Source: DATLFA01 sp039934635
GTDB taxonomy: Bacteria > Actinomycetota > Acidimicrobiia > Acidimicrobiales > WLNW01
Direction of reading: 5' to 3'
NCBI GenBank assembly: GCA_039934635.1
Contig: JBDTLT010000063.1
Span: 1-24,507, forward strand
Length of the DNA stretch: 24,507 bases
The translations under genes were made by a program, and so were the position numbers. The notes beneath the pieces are model-generated. The model was not told the origin of the DNA. It made no database searches and was given only the letters and a program-made list of their open reading frames with translations. How positions within the stretch are numbered: the first letter of the stretch is position 1; every line of letters starts with the position of its first letter. Below are positions 7,387 through 14,450 of this stretch, in pieces.

Positions 7387-10028
7387 CGCGCTGCCTCGCG
7401 TGCGAGCAACGCGACCGGCAGTCCCGCGAAGACATCACCGGCGCGCGGTCGCTCGCCGTGCAACCGCGAGGTCAGTACGTCGCGCCACGAGCCGTGAGGC
7501 AGCAGCACTTCGGTGTCGCCCCATCCGTCTATGACCTGCGTGCTGAACCGGGTAACGAGCGCCGCCACTCGACCGCCGCGCAAGACGCCGAGCACATTGT
7601 CCGCGCGCGGTCCCGTAGCCAAGATCGCTTGATAGGTCGCGGCGTCACCGGCAAATGCTTGCGGTTGGTGGGCCCGCAGCTGCAGACCTTGCCGCGTCAC
7701 CCACAGCTTGGCCAGGCCCGGCGAACGCCACGGCGGCTCTGTACTCGTCACACCGTCATCTGCGATGGCGGCGAACCGCTCGCGCATCACGTCGTAGTCG
7801 ACCGGACGGCGATTGTCGGGGTCGGCAACCGCGAATGTCCGCACCTCGTTGCCCTGGTAGAAGTCGGGCACTCCGGGCAGGCACATTTTGAGCACGACCT
7901 GCGCCAGGCTGTTTGCAATCGCGTGTGGCTCTAGGCGATCGACGAAACGATGCAGCGACTCGCTGAAGGGACGGTCGTTACACAGTTGGTCGATGAACGA
8001 AAGCAGGGCCTGCTCATACGGCGCGTCGACTCTCAGCCACGAGGTATGAACCTTTGCCTCGCGTACGGCTTTCACCATGAACTCGCCGAGGCGCTCGGCC
8101 GAGATCGGATGCGCACCGACCATGGTTTGGTACAAGAGGTATTCGGTGTTGTGGTCGGGTAATCCGTCGACCTTGTGGTCGCGGTTGGCGACCATCCAAC
8201 CGCGAACGATTGCCGCCCATTCGCCGGGCAACTCGGACAGCACCAGCAGGCGCGCTCGGACGTCTTCGGATCGCTTCGTGTCGTGGGTCGACGTGGCGAC
8301 CATCGTCCGGGGCCACCGCTCTGCGGTCACCGCGTTGTGCGCATGAAAATCGACCGGCTCGATCGCAACGATGTCGGGGTCCGCGCCGACCTCGTTCGCC
8401 GCCACCAATCGGTGGTAGCGGTAGAAGGCCGTGTCCTCGATCCCCTTCGCTCTGACCGCACCGGACAACTGTTGAAGGCGAGCGGCGAGTTCTTCGGCAT
8501 CAGGATGGACTTCTTCGCGGCACAAGATCACGAACAGAGCATCCAACACTGGCCCATCACTCGGCTCGCAGCGCGTGCGGGCAGCATCGATGGCGTCCTC
8601 CAGAATGGTGCGATCGGCCGGACTCAGCGCGGAGCCGGGTGCGCCGTATGTGCGATACACCGGCATGGCGACGAGGGTCTCGACGATGCACCGTCGAAGT
8701 TGCGCACGGGCGAAGTCGCGCCACATGCGATTGCGATCGCACACCACCCGGAACTGATTCACGAGCCGTTCGAGATCGGGCCGCAGCAGATCAACGATGG
8801 CGTCGCGGGTGCACGTCAGCGCGACCGCGTCGAAAGTGGCGTCTGTTCCGGTCAGCTCGCGGTACGAGTCGGTCAACGCCGGCACGCCAGATGCCGCGGT
8901 CAGAACACCTTGGATCTGGCCGAGAGAGTCGTAACCGGTCGTTCCGGCGACGGGCCACGGAGGGAGTTGTTCGCCGCGAGCGAGAATCTTCTCGACGACG
9001 ATCCAACAGCCTGGCGTACGGGTGGACAGTTCACGCAAGTAGGAAGCGGGGTCGCGCAGACCGTCGGGATGATCTACCCGCAACCCGTCGACCGCACCCT
9101 CTGCGACTATTTCGAGCAGCAGGCCATGGGTTTGTTCGAACACCCACGGGCGATCGAGGCGAAGGCCCACGAGCGTCGTCACGTCGAAGAAGCGGCGGTA
9201 GTCGAGCTCGCTTTGGGCAAGGCGCCAATACGCGAGCCGATAGTTCTGTCGCTGGAGTAGGGCGTCGAGGGCATCGGCGTCGCGGTGAGCCTCGACCGCC
9301 CCATCGATCGCGCCAGCTACGTCCGGCTGGTCGAGGGCTGCCGCAAAGATGTGGCGCAATTCTGTCTTGTGCCGGTGGCGGCGAAGGCGTGCCGCCATGT
9401 CGGTGCGCGAGGCCGGTGGCAGCGCCGCGTACGAGTCCGCCAGAAAGTGCAGAGTGGCGTGGCCCGACGTTCTGGCGGCACTGAGCATGAGTGCGTCGAG
9501 CGTCTTTGGCGCCACCGGCAGATGCGTGTCCTCGTAGACCACAACGAAGTCGGCGTCGACTCGTTCGAGGCGGATGCCACCGCGCATGAGTGTCTCCCCA
9601 TAGCTCTGCGCGAGGATCGGTACGAGTACTCGGTTGTGCAGTGACTCTTCGGACGGATCCCAATCGACGTCGAACGCATCCGCGTACAAACTCGACGGGC
9701 CATTCTCGAGCACATCCCACCACCATCGGTTGCGCTCCGACCCGATGGCCATGTGATTCGGCACGATGTCGAGCACCTGCCCCAAACCGTGCTCGGCCAA
9801 CACGTGCGACATTCGCCGATACGCGTCGATGCCGCCGAGCTCTTCGCTGAGTCGCTGGTGGTCGACCACGTCATACCCGTGCGTGCTGCCCGGCGCGGCT
9901 TGGAGAATGGGCGAGAGATAGACGTGGGACACGCCGAGTTGCGAGAGATAGGGCGCAATCTTCTCCAGCTCCGCGAAACCGAAGCTCGGCGTCAGCTGTA
10001 CGCGATACGTGGCTCGCAGGCCATTCAC
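7383..10028 (-). CDS. treY: Malto-oligosyltrehalose synthase
   Basis: TreY rearranges the reducing end of malto-oligosaccharides from an alpha-1,4 to an alpha,alpha-1,1 bond, giving maltooligosyl-trehalose for TreZ. The 881-residue protein shows ATYRVQL at the N-terminus, the GSTHGYDVVDH and DIVPNHM blocks, Asp319 in DGLRVDHPDGL (nucleophile), Glu346 in CWIVVEKILARGEQLP and Asp583 in TSTHDTKRSEDVRARL, all characteristic of the family. I choose the GTG at 10026-10028 because GAAGGAG lies 5 bases upstream and the family normally begins at this point; the frame stays open to a TTG at 10079 that has no ribosome site. A long ORF antisense to this gene (8175-9260) is a shadow. Transcription starts in the divergent gap shared with the cassette at 10122. 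Confidence 0.95.
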   Translation of the reverse strand: MNGLRATYRVQLTPSFGFAELEKIAPYLSQLGVSHVYLSPILQAAPGSTHGYDVVDHQRLSEELGGIDAYRRMSHVLAEHGLGQVLDIVPNHMAIGSERNRWWWDVLENGPSSLYADAFDVDWDPSEESLHNRVLVPILAQSYGETLMRGGIRLERVDADFVVVYEDTHLPVAPKTLDALMLSAARTSGHATLHFLADSYAALPPASRTDMAARLRRHRHKTELRHIFAAALDQPDVAGAIDGAVEAHRDADALDALLQRQNYRLAYWRLAQSELDYRRFFDVTTLVGLRLDRPWVFEQTHGLLLEIVAEGAVDGLRVDHPDGLRDPASYLRELSTRTPGCWIVVEKILARGEQLPPWPVAGTTGYDSLGQIQGVLTAASGVPALTDSYRELTGTDATFDAVALTCTRDAIVDLLRPDLERLVNQFRVVCDRNRMWRDFARAQLRRCIVETLVAMPVYRTYGAPGSALSPADRTILEDAIDAARTRCEPSDGPVLDALFVILCREEVHPDAEELAARLQQLSGAVRAKGIEDTAFYRYHRLVAANEVGADPDIVAIEPVDFHAHNAVTAERWPRTMVATSTHDTKRSEDVRARLLVLSELPGEWAAIVRGWMVANRDHKVDGLPDHNTEYLLYQTMVGAHPISAERLGEFMVKAVREAKVHTSWLRVDAPYEQALLSFIDQLCNDRPFSESLHRFVDRLEPHAIANSLAQVVLKMCLPGVPDFYQGNEVRTFAVADPDNRRPVDYDVMRERFAAIADDGVTSTEPPWRSPGLAKLWVTRQGLQLRAHQPQAFAGDAATYQAILATGPRADNVLGVLRGGRVAALVTRFSTQVIDGWGDTEVLLPHGSWRDVLTSRLHGERPRAGDVFAGLPVALLAREAAR

Positions 10029-10030
10029 CG

Positions 10031-10040
10031 TGTCTCCTTC
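10031..10040 (-). promoter_or_regulatory. Ribosome binding site deciding the treY start
   Basis: The complement of 10034-10040 reads GAAGGAG; 5 bases (ACACG) separate it from the GTG at 10028. This is the best ribosome site near the gene and excludes the upstream TTG at 10079 as main start. Confidence 0.7.
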
Positions 10041-10086
10041 GGGACAGAGCGCATCGATGCCCTTCGCGTCGGCTGGCAAACCTGTG

Positions 10087-10111
10087 GTTCACCCGCGTCC
10101 TCATCGGGTAC
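10087..10111 (+). promoter_or_regulatory. Candidate SigB/SigF-like promoter of the diiron-enzyme cassette
   Basis: GGTTC (10086-10090; core GTTC 10087-10090), a 15-base spacer and GGGTAC (10106-10111) match the general-stress sigma form GGTTT-N15-17-GGGTA(T/C) with one mismatch. The -10 part ends 10 bases before the ATG at 10122, so the transcript would begin very close to the start codon, and the GAGG ribosome site at 10113-10116 would be partly upstream of the transcript start. That conflict lowers confidence. Confidence 0.35.
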
Positions 10112-10121
10112 CGAGGCTGAC

Positions 10122-11207
10122 ATGCAGATCTGTGAATACTCCCCCACTACTGAGCGAGCGCAGCCGACGTTACCTCGCTCACGAGGCCCCATTTCTCGAT
10201 GCGTCATCGACCTGCTGCAGGCCCCGACCAATGTGCCGCCGGTCGGGTGGCTCGATGAGGTGCAACTGACCGACGCCTTGACCGGCGACGACTTCCATCT
10301 CGCGCTGTATGTGCTCTACGAACTGCACTACCGGTCCTTCGAAGGCCTCGATGATGGCCTCGAGTGGGAACCCAATGTCCTTCGCGCGCGGGGAGATCTC
10401 GAGCGCTGTTTCGAGCACGCGCTCCGGTTGACAGCCCGAGGCGATCACGATGCCGACGACATCGTCCGATCGCTGCGAGATCTCGTCGAGTCGAGCGGCG
10501 GTCCGTCGTTGTCCTCTTACATGGCGAACGAAGGCACGATCGACGACATGCGCGAATTTGCCGTCCATCGGTCGGCATACCAATTGAAGGAAGCCGATCC
10601 CCACACGTGGGCACTTCCGCGGCTGGAGGGGCGGGCCAAAGCGGCAATGGTCGCAATACAGTTCGACGAGTACGGGCTCGGCGTGCAGGACGCGATGCAC
10701 AGTGCCCTCTTCGCCGACACGCTCGCGGCACTGGATCTCGACGCGTCGTACGGGTCGTACGTAGAACAGCTCCCCGGGTCCACGCTGGCTACGGTCAACC
10801 TTGTTTCCATGTTCGGGTTGCATCGCCGGCTCAGGGGCGCACTCGTCGGCCACCTCGCGGTCTTCGAGATGACATCGGTGACTCCGATGCAGCGGTACTC
10901 GAACGCGCTCGACCGGATGAATGTGGATTCAGACGCCCGCCGCTTCTATGACGTGCATGTGCTCGCCGATGAGCAGCACCAGGTCATCGCGCTGCACGAC
11001 CTCGTGGGCGGACTCGTCGAGTCCGAACCAGGACTTGGCTCGGATGTCATCTTCGGTGCGCGCGCGGTGTTGCAAGTAGAGGCCACATTTGCCCGGCACC
11101 TACTCGACAGCTGGGCGAACGGTGTCTCGTCGCTGCTGTCCCGACGAGGCGGCGACTGCGCAGCCTCGATCGCATGTCAGGCACACGACGAGGTGGACAA
11201 ACGATGA
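10122..11207 (+). CDS. Haem-oxygenase-like diiron enzyme (iron-containing redox enzyme family)
   Basis: The 361-residue protein fits the iron-containing redox enzyme branch of the haem-oxygenase-like diiron oxidase/oxygenase superfamily, which includes SznF, UndA, BesC and CADD. The ligand pattern is complete: Glu157 (KEADPHTW), Glu183 (FDEYG), His193 (AMHSALF), Glu249 (AVFEM), His279, Asp283 and His286 (HVLADEQH). The spacings of +26, +10, +30, +4 and +3 agree with those I recall for the SznF central domain. The first ~140 residues are a helical region with YELHYRSFEG, common in this branch. Likely reaction: O2-dependent oxidation of an unknown substrate. GAGG at 10113-10116 precedes the ATG by 5 bases. 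Its stop overlaps the next start (ATGA), beginning a four-gene coupled set with a flavin reductase. Confidence 0.85.
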   Translation: MQICEYSPTTERAQPTLPRSRGPISRCVIDLLQAPTNVPPVGWLDEVQLTDALTGDDFHLALYVLYELHYRSFEGLDDGLEWEPNVLRARGDLERCFEHALRLTARGDHDADDIVRSLRDLVESSGGPSLSSYMANEGTIDDMREFAVHRSAYQLKEADPHTWALPRLEGRAKAAMVAIQFDEYGLGVQDAMHSALFADTLAALDLDASYGSYVEQLPGSTLATVNLVSMFGLHRRLRGALVGHLAVFEMTSVTPMQRYSNALDRMNVDSDARRFYDVHVLADEQHQVIALHDLVGGLVESEPGLGSDVIFGARAVLQVEATFARHLLDSWANGVSSLLSRRGGDCAASIACQAHDEVDKR

Positions 11208-11386
11208 CCAATGAACTCAAGACAATGACGTGGCGAGAAAAGGGAGTCACCAATTGGGCCAGGGATTGTGGCTTCGTGGTGACCAAGGACAGGGACCTCT
11301 ACCACCTGTCCGGCCGCAATCCGAATGAACGAGTACTGGAACACGTCGAGCTCGCGCAGATCGAGCGTCATCTCGAGACTCTCTGA
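11204..11386 (+). CDS. 60-residue protein of unknown function coupled to diiron enzyme and flavin reductase
   Basis: I do not recognise this protein. It is 60 residues, mixed charge, without signal peptide or membrane helix; visible features are TWREKGVTNWARDCGFVV, a single cysteine (Cys23), and LYHLSGRNPNERVLEHVELA, ending in an amphipathic helix QIERHLETL. The ATG overlaps the stop of the diiron-enzyme gene (ATGA) and its own TGA overlaps the flavin reductase ATG (TGATG), so it is translated as part of the cassette. AGGTGG at about 11190-11195 could serve as ribosome site. An in-frame GTG at 11174 would add ten residues. Position between enzyme and reductase suggests a small partner or adaptor, but that is inference only. 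Confidence 0.65.
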   Translation: MTNELKTMTWREKGVTNWARDCGFVVTKDRDLYHLSGRNPNERVLEHVELAQIERHLETL

Positions 11387-11928
11387 TGGGCAGCGACGGT
11401 TTCGACGCATTGATGGCTGCCCTGGACCCCCCGATGGCGATCGTGACGACCGCGGTCGGCGACGAACGCGCCGGTTGCCTCATCGGCTTTCACGCACAGA
11501 ACAGCATCGATCCGTCCCGCTACTGCGTGTGGATATCGAAGGCCAACCACACGCATCGAGCAATACTCCATTCGCCGCACCTCGCGATCCACTTCCTGAC
11601 CAGCGCGGATCATGACCTCGCGAGCCTCTTCGGTGAGCTCAGCGGGGACCAGGTCGACAAGTTCGCGCTGTGCGACACCACTGTGCACGAGAGCGGCGTT
11701 CCCCTGCTCGACCGCTGCCCGTTCTTCATCGTCGGTCGCCGCGTCACCTTGCTCGAAGACGAGAGCGACCACGCATGTGTGATATTCGAACCGATCGACG
11801 TATCGACCGGAGAGAACTTCGCCGCGCTGCACCTGTCCGATCTCACTGACCTCGTGCCGGGTCATCCCGTGCATGACCGCGCCGCGCCGCCGACAGTGCG
11901 AGCGCAACCCGAAGAAGCGGACAGATGA
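11386..11928 (+). CDS. Flavin reductase-like domain protein
   Basis: The 180-residue protein has the flavin reductase/FMN-binding split-barrel pattern: FDALMAALDPPMAIVTTAVG, RAGCLIGFHAQNSIDP and YCVWISKANHTHRA near the N-terminus, then HLAIHFLTSADHDLASLFGE and CPFFIVGRRVTLLEDESDHA. Proteins of this type bind FMN or FAD and pass electrons from NAD(P)H to free flavin or to a partner oxygenase; some are F420 or haem-utilisation relatives. Its ATG shares one base with the stop of the 60-residue gene and its own stop overlaps the next ATG (ATGA). In this context it could supply electrons to the diiron enzyme; the sequence alone does not prove that. Confidence 0.85.
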   Translation: MGSDGFDALMAALDPPMAIVTTAVGDERAGCLIGFHAQNSIDPSRYCVWISKANHTHRAILHSPHLAIHFLTSADHDLASLFGELSGDQVDKFALCDTTVHESGVPLLDRCPFFIVGRRVTLLEDESDHACVIFEPIDVSTGENFAALHLSDLTDLVPGHPVHDRAAPPTVRAQPEEADR

Positions 11929-12455
11929 CCGACCCGCTCCTCGCTCGATTGCCCAACGCCGTCGCGCGCCAAAGTTGGCTCGATCCGGCGGCGTCGTGGA
12001 TGGCCGCGCGAGCAAATCGGGCGCTGCATTCCCCAAAGTTCCTAGCGCTCGCGCAGGGCAAGTGGCTCGGCCATCCCGTGCACCCGGCACTCACCGATCT
12101 CCCGATCGGATTCTGGACGTCCGCGTTCATGCTCGACATCGCGGGCGGTCACCGAGCGGCGCCCGCGGCGCGCCGGCTGATCGGGTGGGGCAACCTCTCC
12201 GCCGTTCCCACTGCCATCGCCGGTTTCGCCGACGCGAAAGAGCTCGGCCACGATGACCGCCGCATCGCCGTAACCCACGCCGCGCTCAACATCGGCGGGT
12301 TGGCTGCCTACGTCGTGTCATATTTTGCTCGCCGCGGCCCCGGCCGAAAGGCGGCTATTGCATCGTCGTTCATCGGCGCGGCACTGCTCACGGTGTCGGC
12401 GCACCTCGGCGGCCATTTGGCGCTGGGCTCGACCGAGGCCGATGCCGAGTTTTGA
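11925..12455 (+). CDS. DUF2231-type membrane protein
   Basis: The 176-residue protein has about four membrane helices (approximately 59-75, 84-102, 115-134 and 143-163). It carries the DUF2231 block WLGHPVHPALTDLPIGFW (His50, His53) before the first helix and a further His pair in SAHLGGHLAL (160, 164). Such membrane-embedded histidine pairs resemble haem ligands, and DUF2231 proteins often sit near redox genes, but haem binding is not shown. The ATG overlaps the flavin reductase stop (ATGA), making it the last of the coupled cassette; 29 bases then separate it from the phosphatase gene. Confidence 0.85.
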   Translation: MTDPLLARLPNAVARQSWLDPAASWMAARANRALHSPKFLALAQGKWLGHPVHPALTDLPIGFWTSAFMLDIAGGHRAAPAARRLIGWGNLSAVPTAIAGFADAKELGHDDRRIAVTHAALNIGGLAAYVVSYFARRGPGRKAAIASSFIGAALLTVSAHLGGHLALGSTEADAEF

Positions 12456-12475
12456 GACGGCCGGCCCGAGGGTAG
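12449..12475 (+). promoter_or_regulatory. Possible stress-sigma promoter before the histidine phosphatase gene
   Basis: GTTT (12449-12452), a 17-base spacer and GGGTAG (12470-12475) partly match GTTT-N14-17-GGGTA(T/C); the last base differs. It ends 9 bases before the GTG at 12485, so the leader would be very short. Confidence 0.25.
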
Positions 12476-12484
12476 TAGGGCGCC

Positions 12485-13237
12485 GTGCGACAAAATGACC
12501 GGTGGCCGGCATCGCTACTCATCGTTCGACACGGCGAGAGCGCGGGCAATGTCGCACGCAATCTCGCCGAGGCCAACGGTCATCCATTGATCGACATCGC
12601 GCAGCGCGACATGGATGTGCCGCTTTCCGCACTCGGCGAGCGCCAGTCGCACGCCCTCGGCTTGTGGGTGGCATCGCTCGGTCGTCGCGCGCCTTCGGTC
12701 GTGTTGACCTCGCCCTACGTTCGTGCGGCGGACACCGCATCCATTGCGCTCACCGCGGCGGGGCTCGACCTGCCATTGGTCCTCGACGAACGGCTGCGCG
12801 AGCGCGAGTTCGGTGTGCTCGACCGGCTGACCAAGGCCGGCATACAAGCCCGCTACCCAGAGCAGGTCGAAGCCCGAAGTCGAATCGGAAAGTTCTACCA
12901 TCGCCCTCCCGGCGGCGAGAGCTGGTGCGACGTGGCGTTGCGAGTGCGCAGCGTTCTCGACAGCGTGACTCGCGAGCACAGCGGGCAGCGAGTGATGATC
13001 GTCGCACACCAAGTAGTGATCATGATGTTTCGCTATGTGATCGAGCGGCTCAGCGAGGCCGACGTGCTGCGCATCTCGCGAGAGGTCGATCTGGCGAACT
13101 GCTCGGTGACGAGCTTCAAGGTCGACCGGCGCAGCCCCCACGGTATGACGCTCGAGCGCTTCAACGAAGTGTTCCCGCTCGAAGCGGCCGCCGCACCCGT
13201 CACCCGCGAACCGGACGTGCCCCTTGCCCCCCGTTGA
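12485..13237 (+). CDS. Histidine phosphatase family protein
   Basis: The 250-residue protein is a phosphoglycerate-mutase-like histidine phosphatase. The catalytic RHGES (Arg15, His16) is near the N-terminus, followed by PLSALGERQSHALG, SPYVRAADTA (Arg80), an acidic segment DERLREREFG, the PPGGES block at 141-146 and the second histidine in IVAHQVV (His175). This arrangement is close to phosphofructokinase-2/fructose-2,6-bisphosphatase-like and broad-specificity phosphatases; the substrate is unknown. The GTG start at 12485 places the catalytic motif at the usual distance from the N-terminus. The last ~25 residues are Pro/Ala-rich and overlap the start of the next gene, suggesting coupling to the NAD(P)H-hydrate dehydratase. 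Confidence 0.87.
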   Translation: MRQNDRWPASLLIVRHGESAGNVARNLAEANGHPLIDIAQRDMDVPLSALGERQSHALGLWVASLGRRAPSVVLTSPYVRAADTASIALTAAGLDLPLVLDERLREREFGVLDRLTKAGIQARYPEQVEARSRIGKFYHRPPGGESWCDVALRVRSVLDSVTREHSGQRVMIVAHQVVIMMFRYVIERLSEADVLRISREVDLANCSVTSFKVDRRSPHGMTLERFNEVFPLEAAAAPVTREPDVPLAPR

Positions 13238-14009
13238 GACACTCGAAGTCGTCCCGCCACTACTACGTGAGCTCCCCCTCCCCGCCGTGGGATCGACCGC
13301 CGACAAGCATGCTCGAGGTCAGGTGCTCGTCGTCGGTGGGTCGCGTGAGACACCCGGCGGCGTACTCCTGGCCGGCATCGCCGCGTTGCGCGTCGGAGCG
13401 GGTCGTCTGCAACTCGCGACAGCGGATTCTGTCGCTCGGGAGCTCGCGATCGCCGTGCCGGAAGCCCGCGTGATCGGACTGCTCGAGAACAACTCGGGAA
13501 CTGTGTTCGGCTCGGCCGCCAACGCAGTCTCGGCCGAGACCGAAGGCGCCGATGCCGTGCTCGTCGGTACTGGCGCGCTCGATGCCGACGAGACGGGCGA
13601 GCTGCTCTGCGGATTGCTGCAATACGTCGGCGACACCACGACGATCATCATCGACGCGGCGGGCCTCGGTTTCCTCGCGCAGGAGTCCGCAATGTTACTG
13701 CGATTCAGCGGTCGAACGGTCGTCACGCTGCGCAGCGTCGAGACGTGGACGTCCGCACCGGGTGAATCCCGCTTTCGGGATCGATCGGGGCACGCCGCGT
13801 TGGGCACGGCCGGCTCGGGCGACGTGCTCGCAGGCGCGCTGACCGGTCTTGCCGCACGCGGAGCGGACCCGCTGCGAGCCACGTTGTGGGCAGTGCATTG
13901 TCACGGGCTCGCGGGTGAAGCTGCCGCTGGACGCGGACCGGGCATCGGCCTGCTTGCTCGGGAATTGCTCGCGGAACTTCCGTACGTGTTGCGTTCACTC
14001 GAAGCGTGA
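13224..14009 (+). CDS. nnrD: ADP-dependent NAD(P)H-hydrate dehydratase, apparently shortened
   Basis: The enzyme repairs hydrated NAD(P)H using ADP or ATP. The 261-residue protein shows RGQVLVVGGSRETPGGVLLAG near the N-terminus, GADAVLVGTGAL in the middle and GTAGSGDVLAG (Asp200 as the catalytic Asp position), followed by HCHGLAGEAAA. The TTG at 13224 is the most likely start: it precedes the PPLLRELPLP block that normally opens the family, though it lacks a strong ribosome site and overlaps the phosphatase gene by 14 bases. Oddity: between RTVVTL and ETWTSAPG (about residue 170) the usual T-x-N/H-x-x-E-x-(A/L) helix and roughly 30-40 residues seem absent, so activity is uncertain. Confidence 0.83.
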   Translation: MPPVETLEVVPPLLRELPLPAVGSTADKHARGQVLVVGGSRETPGGVLLAGIAALRVGAGRLQLATADSVARELAIAVPEARVIGLLENNSGTVFGSAANAVSAETEGADAVLVGTGALDADETGELLCGLLQYVGDTTTIIIDAAGLGFLAQESAMLLRFSGRTVVTLRSVETWTSAPGESRFRDRSGHAALGTAGSGDVLAGALTGLAARGADPLRATLWAVHCHGLAGEAAAGRGPGIGLLARELLAELPYVLRSLEA

Positions 14010-14047
14010 TTTCACCCGTGTTCGAGAACGTTGCGAGCTACAACACC

Positions 14048-14073
14048 GTTTCGGGTTCTTGCCCGTCGGGTAC
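14048..14073 (+). promoter_or_regulatory. SigB/SigF-like general-stress promoter of csbD
   Basis: GTTT (14048-14051), a 16-base spacer and GGGTAC (14068-14073) match the general-stress sigma consensus GTTT-N14-17-GGGTA(T/C). The element ends 28 bases before the csbD ATG. In Bacillus subtilis csbD is SigB-controlled, so motif and gene agree. Confidence 0.65.
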
Positions 14074-14101
14074 CCGTTCGTCACCAACAAGGAGGCCACG
14101 A

Positions 14102-14293
14102 ATGGCTGGAGAAATGGACAAGGCGAAGGGCCGTATCAAAGAGGCCGCCGGCGCGTTGACGGACGACGACGATCGTAAGAACGAAGGCAAAGCCGATCAA
14201 GCTGCCGGAGACATGAAGGACAAAGTCGGCAAGGCCAAGGACTGGGCCGAAGACAAGATCGATGACGTCAAGGACCGTGTCGACCGCAAGTAA
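14102..14293 (+). CDS. csbD: CsbD family stress protein
   Basis: The 63-residue, highly charged protein is a CsbD-like general stress protein: MDKAKGRIKEAAGALTDDDD at the start, then NEGKADQAAGDMKDKVGKAK, the typical repeat GKxxQxxGxxK. It is soluble and likely disordered or helical; the biochemical role of the family is unknown. AAGGAGG at 14089-14095 lies 6 bases before the ATG, one of the best ribosome sites in the window. The upstream promoter candidate at 14048 suggests stress induction. Confidence 0.92.
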   Translation: MAGEMDKAKGRIKEAAGALTDDDDRKNEGKADQAAGDMKDKVGKAKDWAEDKIDDVKDRVDRK

Positions 14294-14297
14294 TAGG

Positions 14298-14450
14298 TCA
14301 CTCCGCGGTGGCGGCGCGCTCGAGTCGTTTTCTCAGCCAGAGCGCGTCGGCCACCGCGTGACCCTCGTAGTCGTTGTTGAAGTACGCGTAGACGTCGTGT
14401 CCCTGCGTTAGCCAATCACTCAGCGTCACCGCAGACGACGCGAGTCGATC
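14298..14450 (-). pseudogene. C-terminal remnant of a DUF72 (YecE-like) gene
   Basis: On the minus strand the frame ending at the TGA complement of 14298-14300 encodes DRLASSAVTLSDWLTQG, then HDVYAYFNNDYEGHAVADAL, then WLRKRLE. This is the well-conserved C-terminus of DUF72 TIM-barrel proteins (usual length about 250 residues), where the DVYxYFNND motif is the family hallmark. Only about 50 codons remain; upstream the frame runs into the glyoxalase-fold gene in a different frame, and similarity stops at its end. A GTG in frame could start a 43-residue peptide, but there is no sign of the rest of the barrel. I interpret it as a truncated leftover after a deletion or rearrangement. Confidence 0.72.

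Noticed and set aside
8175..9260. 361-codon ORF on the plus strand
   Set aside because: It is antisense to treY, whose catalytic motifs are all present; long antisense ORFs are expected in high-GC coding DNA.
10029..10079. Upstream TTG start for treY
   Set aside because: No ribosome site, while the GTG at 10028 has GAAGGAG at the right distance and matches the family's usual N-terminus.
12515..13306. 263-codon minus-strand ORF
   Set aside because: Shadow of the histidine phosphatase gene; no ribosome site or recognisable motif.
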